Made by a program: the position numbers and the translations under genes. This document shows positions 42,349 through 51,701 of a DNA stretch of 64,000 nt, in pieces. Within the stretch, counting starts at the first letter, position 1, and the number at the start of each line of letters is the position of its first letter. The DNA is taken from positions 217,996 through 281,995 of the forward strand of contig JAFIEV010000010.1 in assembly GCA_020832305.1 (NCBI GenBank). Reading direction: 5' to 3'. The DNA comes from Cyclobacteriaceae bacterium (lineage in GTDB: Bacteria; Bacteroidota; Bacteroidia; Cytophagales; Cyclobacteriaceae). Below the pieces are notes generated by a model. That model did not search any database, was not told the origin of the DNA, and saw only the letters and a program-made list of their open reading frames with translations.

Positions 42349-43401
42349 ATGAACATAAGAACGGTGAAATATATGCTGGTTTTCACACTGCCTGCGCTGG
42401 CCTGGCTTGCCTTCTATTACGCTGGCTTAATTCCGTGGCTGCCTTTACTATATGTTTTTGGATTAATACCGCTGATGGAACTTATATTCAGGCCGGATGA
42501 GAGAAATTTAAGTGCAGCAGAGGAGGAAATGGCCAGAAATGATATTTTTTATGACCTGCTTTTATATACAACGATTCCTGTGCAATACTATCTGCTATTT
42601 ACCTTTTTTAATTCAATTTCTGCCGGCATGACTACTTCCGACTGGTTGGGCAGAATGATAAGTATGGGTTTATTGTGTGGAGTGATTGGAATAAATGTGG
42701 CGCATGAACTCGGTCACCGAAGTACCTATCATGAGCGTTTTATGGCTAAATTACTTCTGCTCACGTCGTTATATATGCATTTTTATATTGAACACAACCG
42801 GGGGCATCACAGGTATGTTGCTACACCTCAAGACCCGGCCTCTGCCCGTTATGGTGAACCAATTTACCTTTTCTGGCTGCGCTCAGTATGGTTAAGTTAT
42901 ATTTCTGCATGGCGATTGGAGACTGCTCGGCTCAGTAAAGCCGGTAAGCCATGGTATTCTTTTGAAAATGAGATGTTAAGGATGCAAATAATACAAATAT
43001 TATTTCTGATTGGTATTGCATGGTATTTTGGTTGGTTTGTCATGTCATCTTTTATAATGTCGGCCTGCATTGGCTTTTTATTACTTGAAACAGTTAATTA
43101 TATTGAGCATTATGGATTGGTGCGGCAAAAAAAGGGCTCTGGCTATGAGAGAGCCATGCCATGGCATTCCTGGAATTCAAATCATATACTTGGTCGCCTG
43201 ATGCTTTTTGAATTGTCCCGTCACTCAGACCACCACTATATTGCAAGCCGAAAGTATCAGATACTCAGGCACCACGATGACAGCCCTCAAATGCCAACGG
43301 GCTATCCGGGTATGATGCTCCTCACTTTGATACCCCCCCTCTGGTTTAAAATTATGCATCAGAAAATTGCAGAAATAGAATCTGAATTTAAAAGATCTTA
43401 A
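42349..43401 (+). CDS. alkB: AlkB-type alkane 1-monooxygenase
   Basis: An integral-membrane di-iron hydroxylase that oxidises the end of medium-chain alkanes or fatty-acid-like chains, with electrons from rubredoxin. Counted from the ATG at 42334, the histidine boxes are HELGH (H124, H128), EHNRGHH (H154, H158, H159) and SRHSDHH (H297, H300, H301), with the NYIEHYG element between boxes 2 and 3. Several hydrophobic helices surround them. I prefer the ATG at 42349 (350 aa) because a weak promoter (TTG at 42300, AActTTTG at 42321-42328) would start transcription close to 42334. No rubredoxin or rubredoxin reductase gene is nearby. Confidence 0.93.
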   Translation: MNIRTVKYMLVFTLPALAWLAFYYAGLIPWLPLLYVFGLIPLMELIFRPDERNLSAAEEEMARNDIFYDLLLYTTIPVQYYLLFTFFNSISAGMTTSDWLGRMISMGLLCGVIGINVAHELGHRSTYHERFMAKLLLLTSLYMHFYIEHNRGHHRYVATPQDPASARYGEPIYLFWLRSVWLSYISAWRLETARLSKAGKPWYSFENEMLRMQIIQILFLIGIAWYFGWFVMSSFIMSACIGFLLLETVNYIEHYGLVRQKKGSGYERAMPWHSWNSNHILGRLMLFELSRHSDHHYIASRKYQILRHHDDSPQMPTGYPGMMLLTLIPPLWFKIMHQKIAEIESEFKRS

Positions 43402-43437
43402 AGCTTTGGAAGATGGAATATTTTTAAATGAATTCCA

Positions 43438-44424
43438 TTAAAAAGGCCCACGGATAAAATTTTTAATTTCATTGTCATATAGGCTTCGTAATTTTATGTG
43501 CACTTCTTCGGGCAAATTAGCCATTTCGGATGCCGACATATTACTTTTTACCTGTTTCGGAGAACTGGCTCCTGGGATTACGGTACTCACTGCATCGTGA
43601 TCAAGAATCCATCGCAATGCTAAAACCGCTAAATTGCCCTGCGGCATAATTTCAACAATTTTGGGAATAAGTTTGAGACCTCTATCAAATGGGATACCGG
43701 AAAAAGTCTCCCCAACATTAAAAGCCTCGCCATTTGCATTGTAGTTACGATGATCTTGTGTGCTGAATTTGGTATCCTCATCGAATTTACCACTCAATAA
43801 ACCGCTGGCTAAGGGTACCCTGATAATTAAAGCAACATTTTTTTCCCTGGCCTTTGAGAAAAGTTCTTCAGCTACATGCTGCCGGAAAAGATTAAATATA
43901 ATTTGAATGGCGGCAATGCCTTCCTGCTCAAGGCAAAAAAGTGCTTCTTCTGTTGTTTCAACACTAACCCCCCAATATTTTATGAGTTTATCTTCCTGAA
44001 GTTTCCTGAGGTGATCAAACACCGCTTTCTTTTTTAAGACATCAAAGGGAATACAGTGCAACTGCTGAAGATATATTTGATCAATGCCCAAGTGGTTTAA
44101 TGATTCTTCGGTAAACCTCCTCATCGCATCTATTTCAAAATTTTGTGGCCATCCATTAGGACTATCATGTCTTCTGCCGAGTTTGGTGGCGATGAAAAAG
44201 ATATTGCCGCTTTCTTTTATATAACTTCCAATGGTCTTTTCACTGTTACCCATGCCATACACATCGGCGGTATCAATAAAATTACCACCGGAATTATAAA
44301 AGCTTTCCAGAATTTCGAAAGCAGTTTCCCGGTTTAAATCTCCCCAGTCTGACGACCCCAATTGCCATGTTCCAAGTCCAATTTCAGAGATGTTTTCCGA
44401 TTTGAATTTTCTGAATTCAACCAT
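43438..44424 (-). CDS. Aldo/keto reductase
   Basis: An NADPH-dependent carbonyl reductase with an AKR TIM barrel (328 aa from the ATG at 44424, MVEFRKFKSENISEIGLGTW; the frame continues to 44457). The catalytic tetrad is visible: D and Y in DTADVYGMGNSEKTIG, K in IATKLGRR, and H in LQQLHC. The C-terminal ALRWILDHDAVSTVIPGASSPKQV is the coenzyme-binding end. It resembles the YhdN/general-stress AKR group. The substrate is unknown. The upstream M20 peptidase gene is 54 bases away on the same strand, so they probably form an operon. Confidence 0.93.
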   Translation of the reverse strand: MVEFRKFKSENISEIGLGTWQLGSSDWGDLNRETAFEILESFYNSGGNFIDTADVYGMGNSEKTIGSYIKESGNIFFIATKLGRRHDSPNGWPQNFEIDAMRRFTEESLNHLGIDQIYLQQLHCIPFDVLKKKAVFDHLRKLQEDKLIKYWGVSVETTEEALFCLEQEGIAAIQIIFNLFRQHVAEELFSKAREKNVALIIRVPLASGLLSGKFDEDTKFSTQDHRNYNANGEAFNVGETFSGIPFDRGLKLIPKIVEIMPQGNLAVLALRWILDHDAVSTVIPGASSPKQVKSNMSASEMANLPEEVHIKLRSLYDNEIKNFIRGPF

Positions 44425-44478
44425 ATTTTTGATATAAATAATAAAGACTGTAAACAACTTCTTTATGCCCTGCCTTTT

Positions 44479-45933
44479 TCAGCATTGCCGAATCAAAGTA
44501 TAATAAAATGAAATCATCTGTTCATAATTTTTACGGCTTATACGTTCATTTACTCCGTGAATGCTGTCTATACTTTCGTCGGTTACTATATATGGGGCAA
44601 ATCTGTATATATTTTCACTTATTATGGAATAATGCCGACTGTCTGAAGCCCCCAGCATAAGTGTAGGGCATACAGTGGCATCGGGAAAAACATTTTTTAT
44701 ACTTTGATGAATTTTTATAAAACCCGGCGTATTAATTTCAGAAACCGGCGAAGGATGTTGCAAATGTTCATGGTCAACTTCAATCCTGAAGCGATCGTCG
44801 TTTAAAGTCTTTTTTATGTGTTGTATTATGTCATCAGGTTCATCTCCTGGCAAAAGACGTATATTGTAAAGTACGCTGGCCTTATCGGGGATTACATTAT
44901 CCTTAACACCAGCCATCAGCAGGGTAGGAGCGGCTGTAGTTCTGACCAAGGCATTTCCAGATGCACTTTTTTCATATACTGATAAAATTATTGGTTTGAA
45001 TAGCCACTTGTTTGCAAAGATAAGTTTTGGAAAAAAAGGCAATTCAGGGCTCAGATAGATAATGAAATCTTCAACAGGTTTGCAAAAGCGTTTGGGCAGA
45101 GGATTTCGGTTGAGCTTGTCAACAGCTGCTGCAAGAAGACTTACTGCATTTTCATTTGCCGGTGTGGAAGCATGCCCCCCATCGGCTTCGACACTAAGGC
45201 GTACATTCATAAATCCTTTTTCGCTGGTGCCGATAAGTGCAACCGGATTTTTCATAAAAGGAACCAGGCCCTGGGTTACAACCATTCCTTCGTCAAGCAC
45301 AAAATCTGCCTTGATATTTTTTTTCTTTAATGCATTTGCAATAGCCGAGGCTCCATATTTGCCAGTAATTTCCTCATCATGTCCAAAAGCAAAATATATA
45401 TCTGCCGCTGGCCTGAAATTGTCTGTAATTAAGAGATTTATCGTTTCGAAGATTGCCATAAGGCTTCCTTTGTCATCGAGGCTACCTCTGCCCCAAATAA
45501 AAGTACCATCGTCATGACCTGAAAAGGGATTGTGGGCCCATTTTTTTGAATCTTCAGCAGGAACTACATCCATATGAGCAGTAATTACAATGGGTGGTAG
45601 TTTACTGTCTGATCCTTTCCAATACAGCAATAAGCCAAAAGTATTATAGACTTCAACTTCCAGCTTATTGAATACATTCGGAAATGATTGAATCAAAAAT
45701 TGATGAAAAGCAAGAAACTCAGAGCTGTCGATCACTGAAAAATTTTCATTTGACACGGTCTTGTAATTGATCGATTGAGACAGCCTCTTAAAAATATCAT
45801 TATTTAATTCAGGAAAGTTGGAATCTTGAGGTTCAAGTTGCCGGCTTGTTATTCGCACTGCATTGTACAAAATAAGACCAATTATACTTGCCATTAAGAA
45901 TAAAAATATAGAACCCATGCTTTTTGCATTCAT
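44479..45933 (-). CDS. M20-family metallopeptidase with membrane anchor
   Basis: A zinc-dependent carboxypeptidase or amidase of the M20 family (484 aa from the ATG at 45933). A single N-terminal transmembrane helix (about 6-25) suggests membrane anchoring with the catalytic domain outside the cytoplasm. Di-zinc ligands appear in TAHMDVVPA (H), GRGSLDDKGS (bridging D), HDEEITGKYGA (E) and near the end HGVNERI (H). The lid domain (about 240-370) includes GGHASTPA. The length and layout resemble PM20D1/carboxypeptidase S. It is likely cotranscribed with the aldo/keto reductase gene. Confidence 0.9.
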   Translation of the reverse strand: MNAKSMGSIFLFLMASIIGLILYNAVRITSRQLEPQDSNFPELNNDIFKRLSQSINYKTVSNENFSVIDSSEFLAFHQFLIQSFPNVFNKLEVEVYNTFGLLLYWKGSDSKLPPIVITAHMDVVPAEDSKKWAHNPFSGHDDGTFIWGRGSLDDKGSLMAIFETINLLITDNFRPAADIYFAFGHDEEITGKYGASAIANALKKKNIKADFVLDEGMVVTQGLVPFMKNPVALIGTSEKGFMNVRLSVEADGGHASTPANENAVSLLAAAVDKLNRNPLPKRFCKPVEDFIIYLSPELPFFPKLIFANKWLFKPIILSVYEKSASGNALVRTTAAPTLLMAGVKDNVIPDKASVLYNIRLLPGDEPDDIIQHIKKTLNDDRFRIEVDHEHLQHPSPVSEINTPGFIKIHQSIKNVFPDATVCPTLMLGASDSRHYSIISENIYRFAPYIVTDESIDSIHGVNERISRKNYEQMISFYYTLIRQC

Positions 45934-46118
45934 TTTTCTGATAATTTTATTATCGTTCCAAGTTATTGAAATATAGTGTAAAATCCGATTGAAACAGATC
46001 AATTGCATTTAAAATTGAAAAGACTAAGATGGTCAACTTTCTTTTAATTCAGTATCTATTAATAGATTGAACATATTACCTTAATATTGCATGTTTTTTG
46101 ACAAGATTAGTAGTTTTA

Positions 46119-47354
46119 ATGTATTACCGAAATAAGATTTATTTTTTAATAGTGTTTCTCTGGCCATTCAGCCCGGCTTTTTCTCAATTAATAAGCTCTG
46201 ATAGCTTAAACGTTTTTAGTCAGAAATACTATGATGTGCCCTATTTTAGCTATGGAATGGGTTTGGGAATTATGTCGCCAGATAGTTTATATAAATTGAA
46301 TATAAGGTTCAGGATGCAAAACCGGGTAGCCACACAGTTTAACCGTGGCAGGGCAGAGTCTCTTGACGCGAGGGTGCGCAGGCTTCGGCTGAGATTTGAG
46401 GGGCATGTATATAATCCTAGAATTTTTTATGTTATTCAATTGTCCTTTAGTATTGGCGATATGGGAATTACAGAAGATGAACTCGTCCCAAACGTTATTC
46501 GTGATGCTATGATTCTTTACCAGGTATCAGAAAAATTTAGAATAGGGTTCGGTCAGACTAAGTTACCGGGAAACCGGCAAAGGGTAAATTCTTCCGGAGA
46601 TATGCAACTGGTCGACCGGTCTATTGTGAATGCAGTTTTCAACATAGACCGAGATGTTGGTATTCAGGCCTTTTATAATGGAGATCTTCATGGCAATTTT
46701 AAATATGTTTTAAGAGGGGCTGTATCATCAGGAGAGGGTAGAAACCCCATACCGCCCAATGACAGAGGTCTGGCATTTACTGGTCGTATAGAATTACTTC
46801 CATTTGGTTTTTTTACCAATAATGGTGATTATTTTGAAGGCGACTTAATCAGAGAGCGCACACCAAAAGTATCAATTGGTTTAACCAATAATTTCAACAA
46901 CGGCGCTAAAAGAACCGGCGGTCAATTGGGGCGGGAACTATTTGAAGCACGTGATATTCAAACCTATATGGCAGATTTTTTATTGAAATATAATGGTTTG
47001 TCGGTGTCTTCTGAATATATAAGGCGGAACGCACAGGATCCGATAACCATGAGCTCGACAAATCCTGATGATCTGGCTTATGTATATAATGGAGAGGGAT
47101 TTAATACACAAACGGGTTATCTGTTGCCTAACAATCTGGAATTTATTGGTCGTTATTCCTTCATCAAGCCTGACCGTGAAATCTGGTTGCTGGAAAAGAA
47201 AATCACTCACTATACCATTGGTGCCACACGCTATATTAAAGGCCATCGCCTGAAGATTCAGACAGACCTTACCTATGAAATGAGGGAAGACCTTTTCAAC
47301 CAAACTAAGTCCAATAACTGGCAATGGAGGTTTCAGGTGGAATTGGGTATTTAA
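46119..47354 (+). CDS. OprO/OprP-type porin
   Basis: A 411-residue outer-membrane porin of the phosphate-selective porin O/P family. The start is the ATG at 46119 (MYYRNKIYFLIVFLWPF, signal cut near AFSQ) rather than a TTG at 46098. Features: LNIRFRMQNRVATQFN, RRLRLRFEGHVYNPRIFYVIQLSF, FRIGFGQTKLPGNRQR, and a final barrel strand WRFQVELGI. In this phylum such porins are often made under phosphate limitation, but no PhoB-like site is evident here. The gene stands alone, divergent from the M20 gene. Confidence 0.88.
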   Translation: MYYRNKIYFLIVFLWPFSPAFSQLISSDSLNVFSQKYYDVPYFSYGMGLGIMSPDSLYKLNIRFRMQNRVATQFNRGRAESLDARVRRLRLRFEGHVYNPRIFYVIQLSFSIGDMGITEDELVPNVIRDAMILYQVSEKFRIGFGQTKLPGNRQRVNSSGDMQLVDRSIVNAVFNIDRDVGIQAFYNGDLHGNFKYVLRGAVSSGEGRNPIPPNDRGLAFTGRIELLPFGFFTNNGDYFEGDLIRERTPKVSIGLTNNFNNGAKRTGGQLGRELFEARDIQTYMADFLLKYNGLSVSSEYIRRNAQDPITMSSTNPDDLAYVYNGEGFNTQTGYLLPNNLEFIGRYSFIKPDREIWLLEKKITHYTIGATRYIKGHRLKIQTDLTYEMREDLFNQTKSNNWQWRFQVELGI

Positions 47355-47449
47355 TCCTTTAGATAACATTGTAAAAAAGGTAATCAGGTTTTTCATTTAA
47401 TAAAATGATTTTTGCATTTTTACGAGAATAATTTGAGATTAACATAATT

Positions 47450-48370
47450 ATGATAAACGAAATAAACGAAATACCTGCCAGGGCAAAAGAAGTATATGAA
47501 GCTACGAGAAAATTGTCATTACCAGCAGGTGCCTCATATGTGGGAATGGGGTCCTCATACTACGCTGCTCTTGCTTTATATTATCAGGGTATTTCTGTTT
47601 TTCCTGAAATTGCATCAGAATTTTTTCATTACAGGGTTAGAAATTCAAAATCCAGTCTGGGTGTGCTTATATCCCAGTCAGGTAGAAGCAGCGAAGTACT
47701 TTGGTGTGCAAAAACTTTTAAGGAATACATTGCAATTACAAATGATCCGGAAAGCCCATTGGCAACAGCCAGTAATATGAATTTACTCGTGGACCTAAAG
47801 GCTGGTCCAGAGCGTCATTCTTCTTCCAAAACATATATAAATACGCTTGTGGCTCTTTATAATGGCCATAAAATTGATTGTAAAAGAGCCATAGATAAAA
47901 TTGGAGAGCGGATTAATGCCTACGAAGATTGGGCAGCTAATGCAGCGGAGAAAATTCACTTGCTAATCAGTAAAAGAGATCAAAAAGGTTTGTTTGTTAT
48001 TGGCAATGGACCGAATGTGGCCACTGCTATGCAGGCCGCATTAATTCTAAGTGAGTCTACACGTTTTGGCTTTACCGGATTGCCCCTTTCGCAATACGAT
48101 CATGGTCCGAAAGAAAGCGCTAAAAACAGTGCAGTAATTGCCATTGATGTCAATGGACCAACATCGGCCAGAACACAGAGGCTGTTACAATTGGTAAATA
48201 AAGCCGGAGCACAAATTATTCACTTGCATGAAGATGATGTGCCGGAACATCTTTCGCCTATAACCACCATTATGAGACTCAATTATCTGGCATATCATTT
48301 GGCCAAAAAACTAAGGGTATCTAAAACCTTTGCTGTTGGAAGTAAAATTACTGAAGCAGAACAGGAATAG
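47450..48370 (+). CDS. SIS-domain sugar isomerase-like protein
   Basis: A 306-residue cytoplasmic protein with two SIS domains, like the isomerase half of GlmS or AgaS/FrlB. Domain 1: YVGMGSSYYAALALYY, VLISQSGRSSEVLWC, ITNDPESPLA and SSKTYINTLVAL. Domain 2: FVIGNGPNVATAMQAAL, ESTRFGFTGLPLSQYDHGPKES, VIAIDVNG. The glutaminase domain of GlmS is absent. It probably converts or deglycates a phosphorylated amino sugar. No kinase or transporter for such a sugar is adjacent. Confidence 0.87.
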   Translation: MINEINEIPARAKEVYEATRKLSLPAGASYVGMGSSYYAALALYYQGISVFPEIASEFFHYRVRNSKSSLGVLISQSGRSSEVLWCAKTFKEYIAITNDPESPLATASNMNLLVDLKAGPERHSSSKTYINTLVALYNGHKIDCKRAIDKIGERINAYEDWAANAAEKIHLLISKRDQKGLFVIGNGPNVATAMQAALILSESTRFGFTGLPLSQYDHGPKESAKNSAVIAIDVNGPTSARTQRLLQLVNKAGAQIIHLHEDDVPEHLSPITTIMRLNYLAYHLAKKLRVSKTFAVGSKITEAEQE

Positions 48371-48390
48371 AGCTAATTTCATTTATCAGA

Positions 48391-48466
48391 CTGATAGTCA
48401 GAGTGTCATTGAGTATTGTAATTTACTGAAAAGAGATCTGATAGTCTGATTGTCAAATTATGACAA
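48391..48466. repeat. Direct repeats and palindrome upstream of the ABC-transporter operon
   Basis: Two 18-base direct repeats, CTGATAGTCAGAGTGTCA (48391-48408) and CTGATAGTCTGATTGTCA (48438-48455), differ at two bases and start 47 bases apart. The second runs into the palindrome TTGTCA-N5-TGACAA (48450-48466). They lie about 160-240 bases before the ABC gene and after the SIS gene, so they may be operator sites for the secretion operon. Confidence 0.6.
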
Positions 48467-48627
48467 ATTCTGATTATTTTTTATTTATTTTTTATATAAT
48501 TGCGAAGAACATTAAATTATTTTAATGTTAGAACCTTTTTCATGCTAATTTAGTTATATGATGTAATGTGAAAAATAAGGAATAAATAAGGTACCTGTAA
48601 TTTAACTTTAATCACTAACAACTTACG

Positions 48628-50331
48628 ATGTTTCGTCGCTTTTTTAAATTACTAGCTGCCGATAAAAAAGATATCGGTTACATATATGTTTATGCAGTTT
48701 TTGGAGGTATAGTTTACCTATCATTGCCACTTGGTATTCAGGCAATTATTAATTTCATCAACGCGGGTCAGGTATCTACATCATGGGTAATATTGGTAAT
48801 TTTTGTTGTCGTTGGTATTGCCCTGGGCGGTGTTTTGCACATTATGCAAATGATCATTATAGAGTTAATACAGCAAAGAATTTTTACAAGATCAGCCTTT
48901 GAATTTGCATACAGATTGCCCAGAATTAAATTTGAAGCTACCAGAAAGTACTATATGCCCGAAATGGTCAACCGTTTTTTTGATACGCTAACGGTACAAA
49001 AGGGTATGACCAAAATACTCATTGATTTTTCAACCTCAATGATTCAGATTTTTTTCGGTTTGATCCTGCTGGCATTTTACAATGTATTCTTTTTGTTCTT
49101 TGGTGTGGTTTTGGTATTGCTTGCATTTTTGGTTTTCAGGGTTACCGGCCCTGAGGGCATGAGAACCAATTTGAAAGAATCTACCTATAAATATCAGGTT
49201 GCACACTGGCTCGAGGAAGTTGGCCGTTCTATGATCACGTTTAAATTGGCCGGCAGGACTGATTTTCCCCTTGTGAGGGTGAACCCCATCGTTTCGAATT
49301 ACCTTAAGGCGAGAAAAGCACATTTTCGAATCCTGATAACCCAATATTCAAGTGTGGTTGTCTTTAAAACACTCATTGCTGCCCTGTTATTAGTAGCTGG
49401 AAGTATACTTGTAATAAATGAGGAATTGAACCTGGGACAATTTGTAGCGGCAGAAATTATTATTATTCTCGTAATTACATCGGTTGAAAAAATTGTTCAA
49501 AATTTAGATACTGTCTATGATGTTCTTACAGGTTTGGAAAAAATAGGCCATGTAACTGATATGCCCCTGGATACAGAGGAAGGCAGGGATTTGCCTCCAG
49601 GCCTGGTTCCCAGTGGCCTTGCCATTCAGGCCAGAAACCTTACCAGAAAATATAAAGATGATACGCGTTTTGGCGTTGAAAATATAAATTTTAAAATTGA
49701 AAGCGGTGAACATGTTTGTATTGCAGGATTTAATGGAAGTGGAAAATCAACGCTCTTGCATTTGATTGCAGGTTTGTACGACGATTATAATGGTCAGTTA
49801 TTGTACAACGATATTCCTCTTGGCAATTTAAACCCTCAAAGTCTTCACAGTTATATAGGTGATAACATAAGCTTTGAGGATCTCTTCAAGGGGACCATTG
49901 CTGACAATGTGTCAATTGGAAGGGCGAATGTCACTTTTGAAAAAATGGTTGAAATGTCGAGGCAATTAGATTTGTATGACTATGTTAAAGACCTGCCCAA
50001 TGGATTTGATACCTATCTCGACCCAAAAGGAAACAGATTACCTATGAATGTCGTGAGAAAAGTCATACTCATGCGTTGTCTTATTTCTGAACCAAGGTTG
50101 GTATTGCTTGAAGAACCTTTCATTTCGCTTGATCCAAAAGAAAAAGCCATAATGATTGATTTTATCGTTAACAATAAAACACCAACAACTTTCATTACTA
50201 TTAGTAATGATGCAACGTTTGCAGAGCAGTGCGACAAAATTCTCGTTATGGACAGGGGAAAACTTATTGGTAATGGAACTTGGGAAGAACTCAAAGATAG
50301 CGAATGGTTTAACGATGTTTTTAATACTTAA
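48628..50331 (+). CDS. ABC transporter half-subunit with a degenerate ATPase domain
   Basis: A 567-residue fused permease-ATPase of the type I secretion (HlyB-like) layout, without a C39 peptidase domain. Residues 15-310 hold the six-helix membrane domain. In the ATPase domain Walker A is intact (GFNGSGKST, K373). The Q-loop position is Ser (S415 in IGDNISFED), and LSGGQ is replaced by LPMNV (471-475). The Walker B aspartate is Glu (E495; the catalytic E496 remains), and the H-loop histidine is Asn (N527). Such changes usually abolish or slow ATP hydrolysis. HlyD-like and TolC-like genes follow closely, so this is a tripartite envelope-spanning machine. Its cargo is unknown. Confidence 0.85.
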   Translation: MFRRFFKLLAADKKDIGYIYVYAVFGGIVYLSLPLGIQAIINFINAGQVSTSWVILVIFVVVGIALGGVLHIMQMIIIELIQQRIFTRSAFEFAYRLPRIKFEATRKYYMPEMVNRFFDTLTVQKGMTKILIDFSTSMIQIFFGLILLAFYNVFFLFFGVVLVLLAFLVFRVTGPEGMRTNLKESTYKYQVAHWLEEVGRSMITFKLAGRTDFPLVRVNPIVSNYLKARKAHFRILITQYSSVVVFKTLIAALLLVAGSILVINEELNLGQFVAAEIIIILVITSVEKIVQNLDTVYDVLTGLEKIGHVTDMPLDTEEGRDLPPGLVPSGLAIQARNLTRKYKDDTRFGVENINFKIESGEHVCIAGFNGSGKSTLLHLIAGLYDDYNGQLLYNDIPLGNLNPQSLHSYIGDNISFEDLFKGTIADNVSIGRANVTFEKMVEMSRQLDLYDYVKDLPNGFDTYLDPKGNRLPMNVVRKVILMRCLISEPRLVLLEEPFISLDPKEKAIMIDFIVNNKTPTTFITISNDATFAEQCDKILVMDRGKLIGNGTWEELKDSEWFNDVFNT

Positions 50332-50345
50332 AATCTGAAAAAGCC

Positions 50346-51701
50346 ATGTTGAATATTTCTCCTGAAAGTATAAAGGACAAGATAGATCAATCGCAATACC
50401 ATGCTTTCGCGATGGTAATGAATAAAAAAACCGGTAGAACACTGGCCAGGTGGATTGTGTTTCTTACCGTGCTTCTGTTTTTTGGACTTTTTTTGCCATG
50501 GACTCAGAACGTAAGGACAGATGGGTTTTTGACAGCGGTAAATCCTGAGCAAAGGCCACAAACCATTCACTCAGTTATTGATGGCAGAATTGAAAAATGG
50601 TATGTGCAGGAAGGTGACTATGTAAACAAGGGTGATACACTGGTATTCATTTCAGAAATAAAAGACGATTATTTTGATCCTGAGTTACTTGTCAGGACAG
50701 AGAGACAATTGCATGCCAAAAAACAATCTATGAATGCTTATGGTCATAAAGTTTCTGCCCTCGAAAATCAAATAAAAGCCCTGGAAGAAACCCAGGTTCT
50801 TAAAATTGAACAAGCCAAAAACTATCTCAGGCAAACCGAGCTCAAGGTAGTATCAGACAGCATTGACCTTGTGGCTGCCGAAACCAACTATAAAATAGCC
50901 GAATATCAATATGAGCGGATTAAGCAACTATATGAGGAGGGTTTAAAATCTCTTACTGATCTGGAAATAAGGGAACTAAAGAGGCAGGAAACACTTGCGA
51001 AAAGAATATCTGCCGAAAATAAACTGTTGCAAAGTAAAAATGACCTGATTAATGCCCATATTGAATTAATTTCTCTTGAAGCTCAATTCAGAGATAAAAT
51101 AGCAAAATCATTTTCCGACAGGTTTTCGGCAGAATCTGATCAATTCGAAGCAGAGCTTTCAGTGGCTAAACTGGAAACCAGCCTTACCAATTACTCAATG
51201 CGTTTTGGATTCTATTTTATTACGGCTCCTCAGAATGGTTATGTAACACAGGCAATGATAACGGGTATTGGTGAGACCATTAAGCAAGGTCAACCTTTGT
51301 GTAGTGTTATGCCCTCTGAGTATCAACTTGCCGTAGAAATGTACATTAAGCCGCTCGATTTACCATTGATGAGTATTGGGCAAAAAGTGAGATACATCTT
51401 TGACGGATGGCCGGTAATCGTTTTTACAGGGTGGCCGGGCCTCACTTTTGGAACATTTGGAGGAAAGGTTATAGCGATTGATAACTTTGCTAATGAAAAT
51501 GGAAAATACCGAATTCTTGTCGCCCCGGATACCGCAGACAAACCCTGGCCTGAAGCCTTAAGAGTGGGATCAGGCGCCAGAGGCATAGTCTTATTGAAAA
51601 CAGTTCCAATATATTATGAACTTTGGAGGCAGTTAAACGGCTTCCCTCCAGATTATTATAAACCTGTAAATGCTGCAAAAGGATATGAGGTTAAGAAATA
51701 A
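50346..51701 (+). CDS. HlyD-family periplasmic adaptor
   Basis: A 451-residue membrane-fusion protein linking the inner-membrane ABC subunit to TolC. The cytoplasmic N-terminus (about 1-32) precedes one transmembrane helix (about 34-53). A biotinyl-lipoyl-like half (VIDGRIEKWYVQEGDYVNKGDTLVFI) follows, then a long coiled-coil hairpin (about 110-265). The second lipoyl half is FYFITAPQNGYVTQAMITGIGETIKQGQPL, and a beta-barrel C-terminus includes VRYIFDGWPVIVF. It starts 14 bases after the ABC gene and its end overlaps the TolC gene, indicating one operon. Confidence 0.92.
   Translation: MLNISPESIKDKIDQSQYHAFAMVMNKKTGRTLARWIVFLTVLLFFGLFLPWTQNVRTDGFLTAVNPEQRPQTIHSVIDGRIEKWYVQEGDYVNKGDTLVFISEIKDDYFDPELLVRTERQLHAKKQSMNAYGHKVSALENQIKALEETQVLKIEQAKNYLRQTELKVVSDSIDLVAAETNYKIAEYQYERIKQLYEEGLKSLTDLEIRELKRQETLAKRISAENKLLQSKNDLINAHIELISLEAQFRDKIAKSFSDRFSAESDQFEAELSVAKLETSLTNYSMRFGFYFITAPQNGYVTQAMITGIGETIKQGQPLCSVMPSEYQLAVEMYIKPLDLPLMSIGQKVRYIFDGWPVIVFTGWPGLTFGTFGGKVIAIDNFANENGKYRILVAPDTADKPWPEALRVGSGARGIVLLKTVPIYYELWRQLNGFPPDYYKPVNAAKGYEVKK

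Noticed and set aside
45062..45517. A 151-residue plus-strand open frame
   Set aside because: Antisense shadow of the M20 peptidase, with Ser-rich low-complexity sequence.
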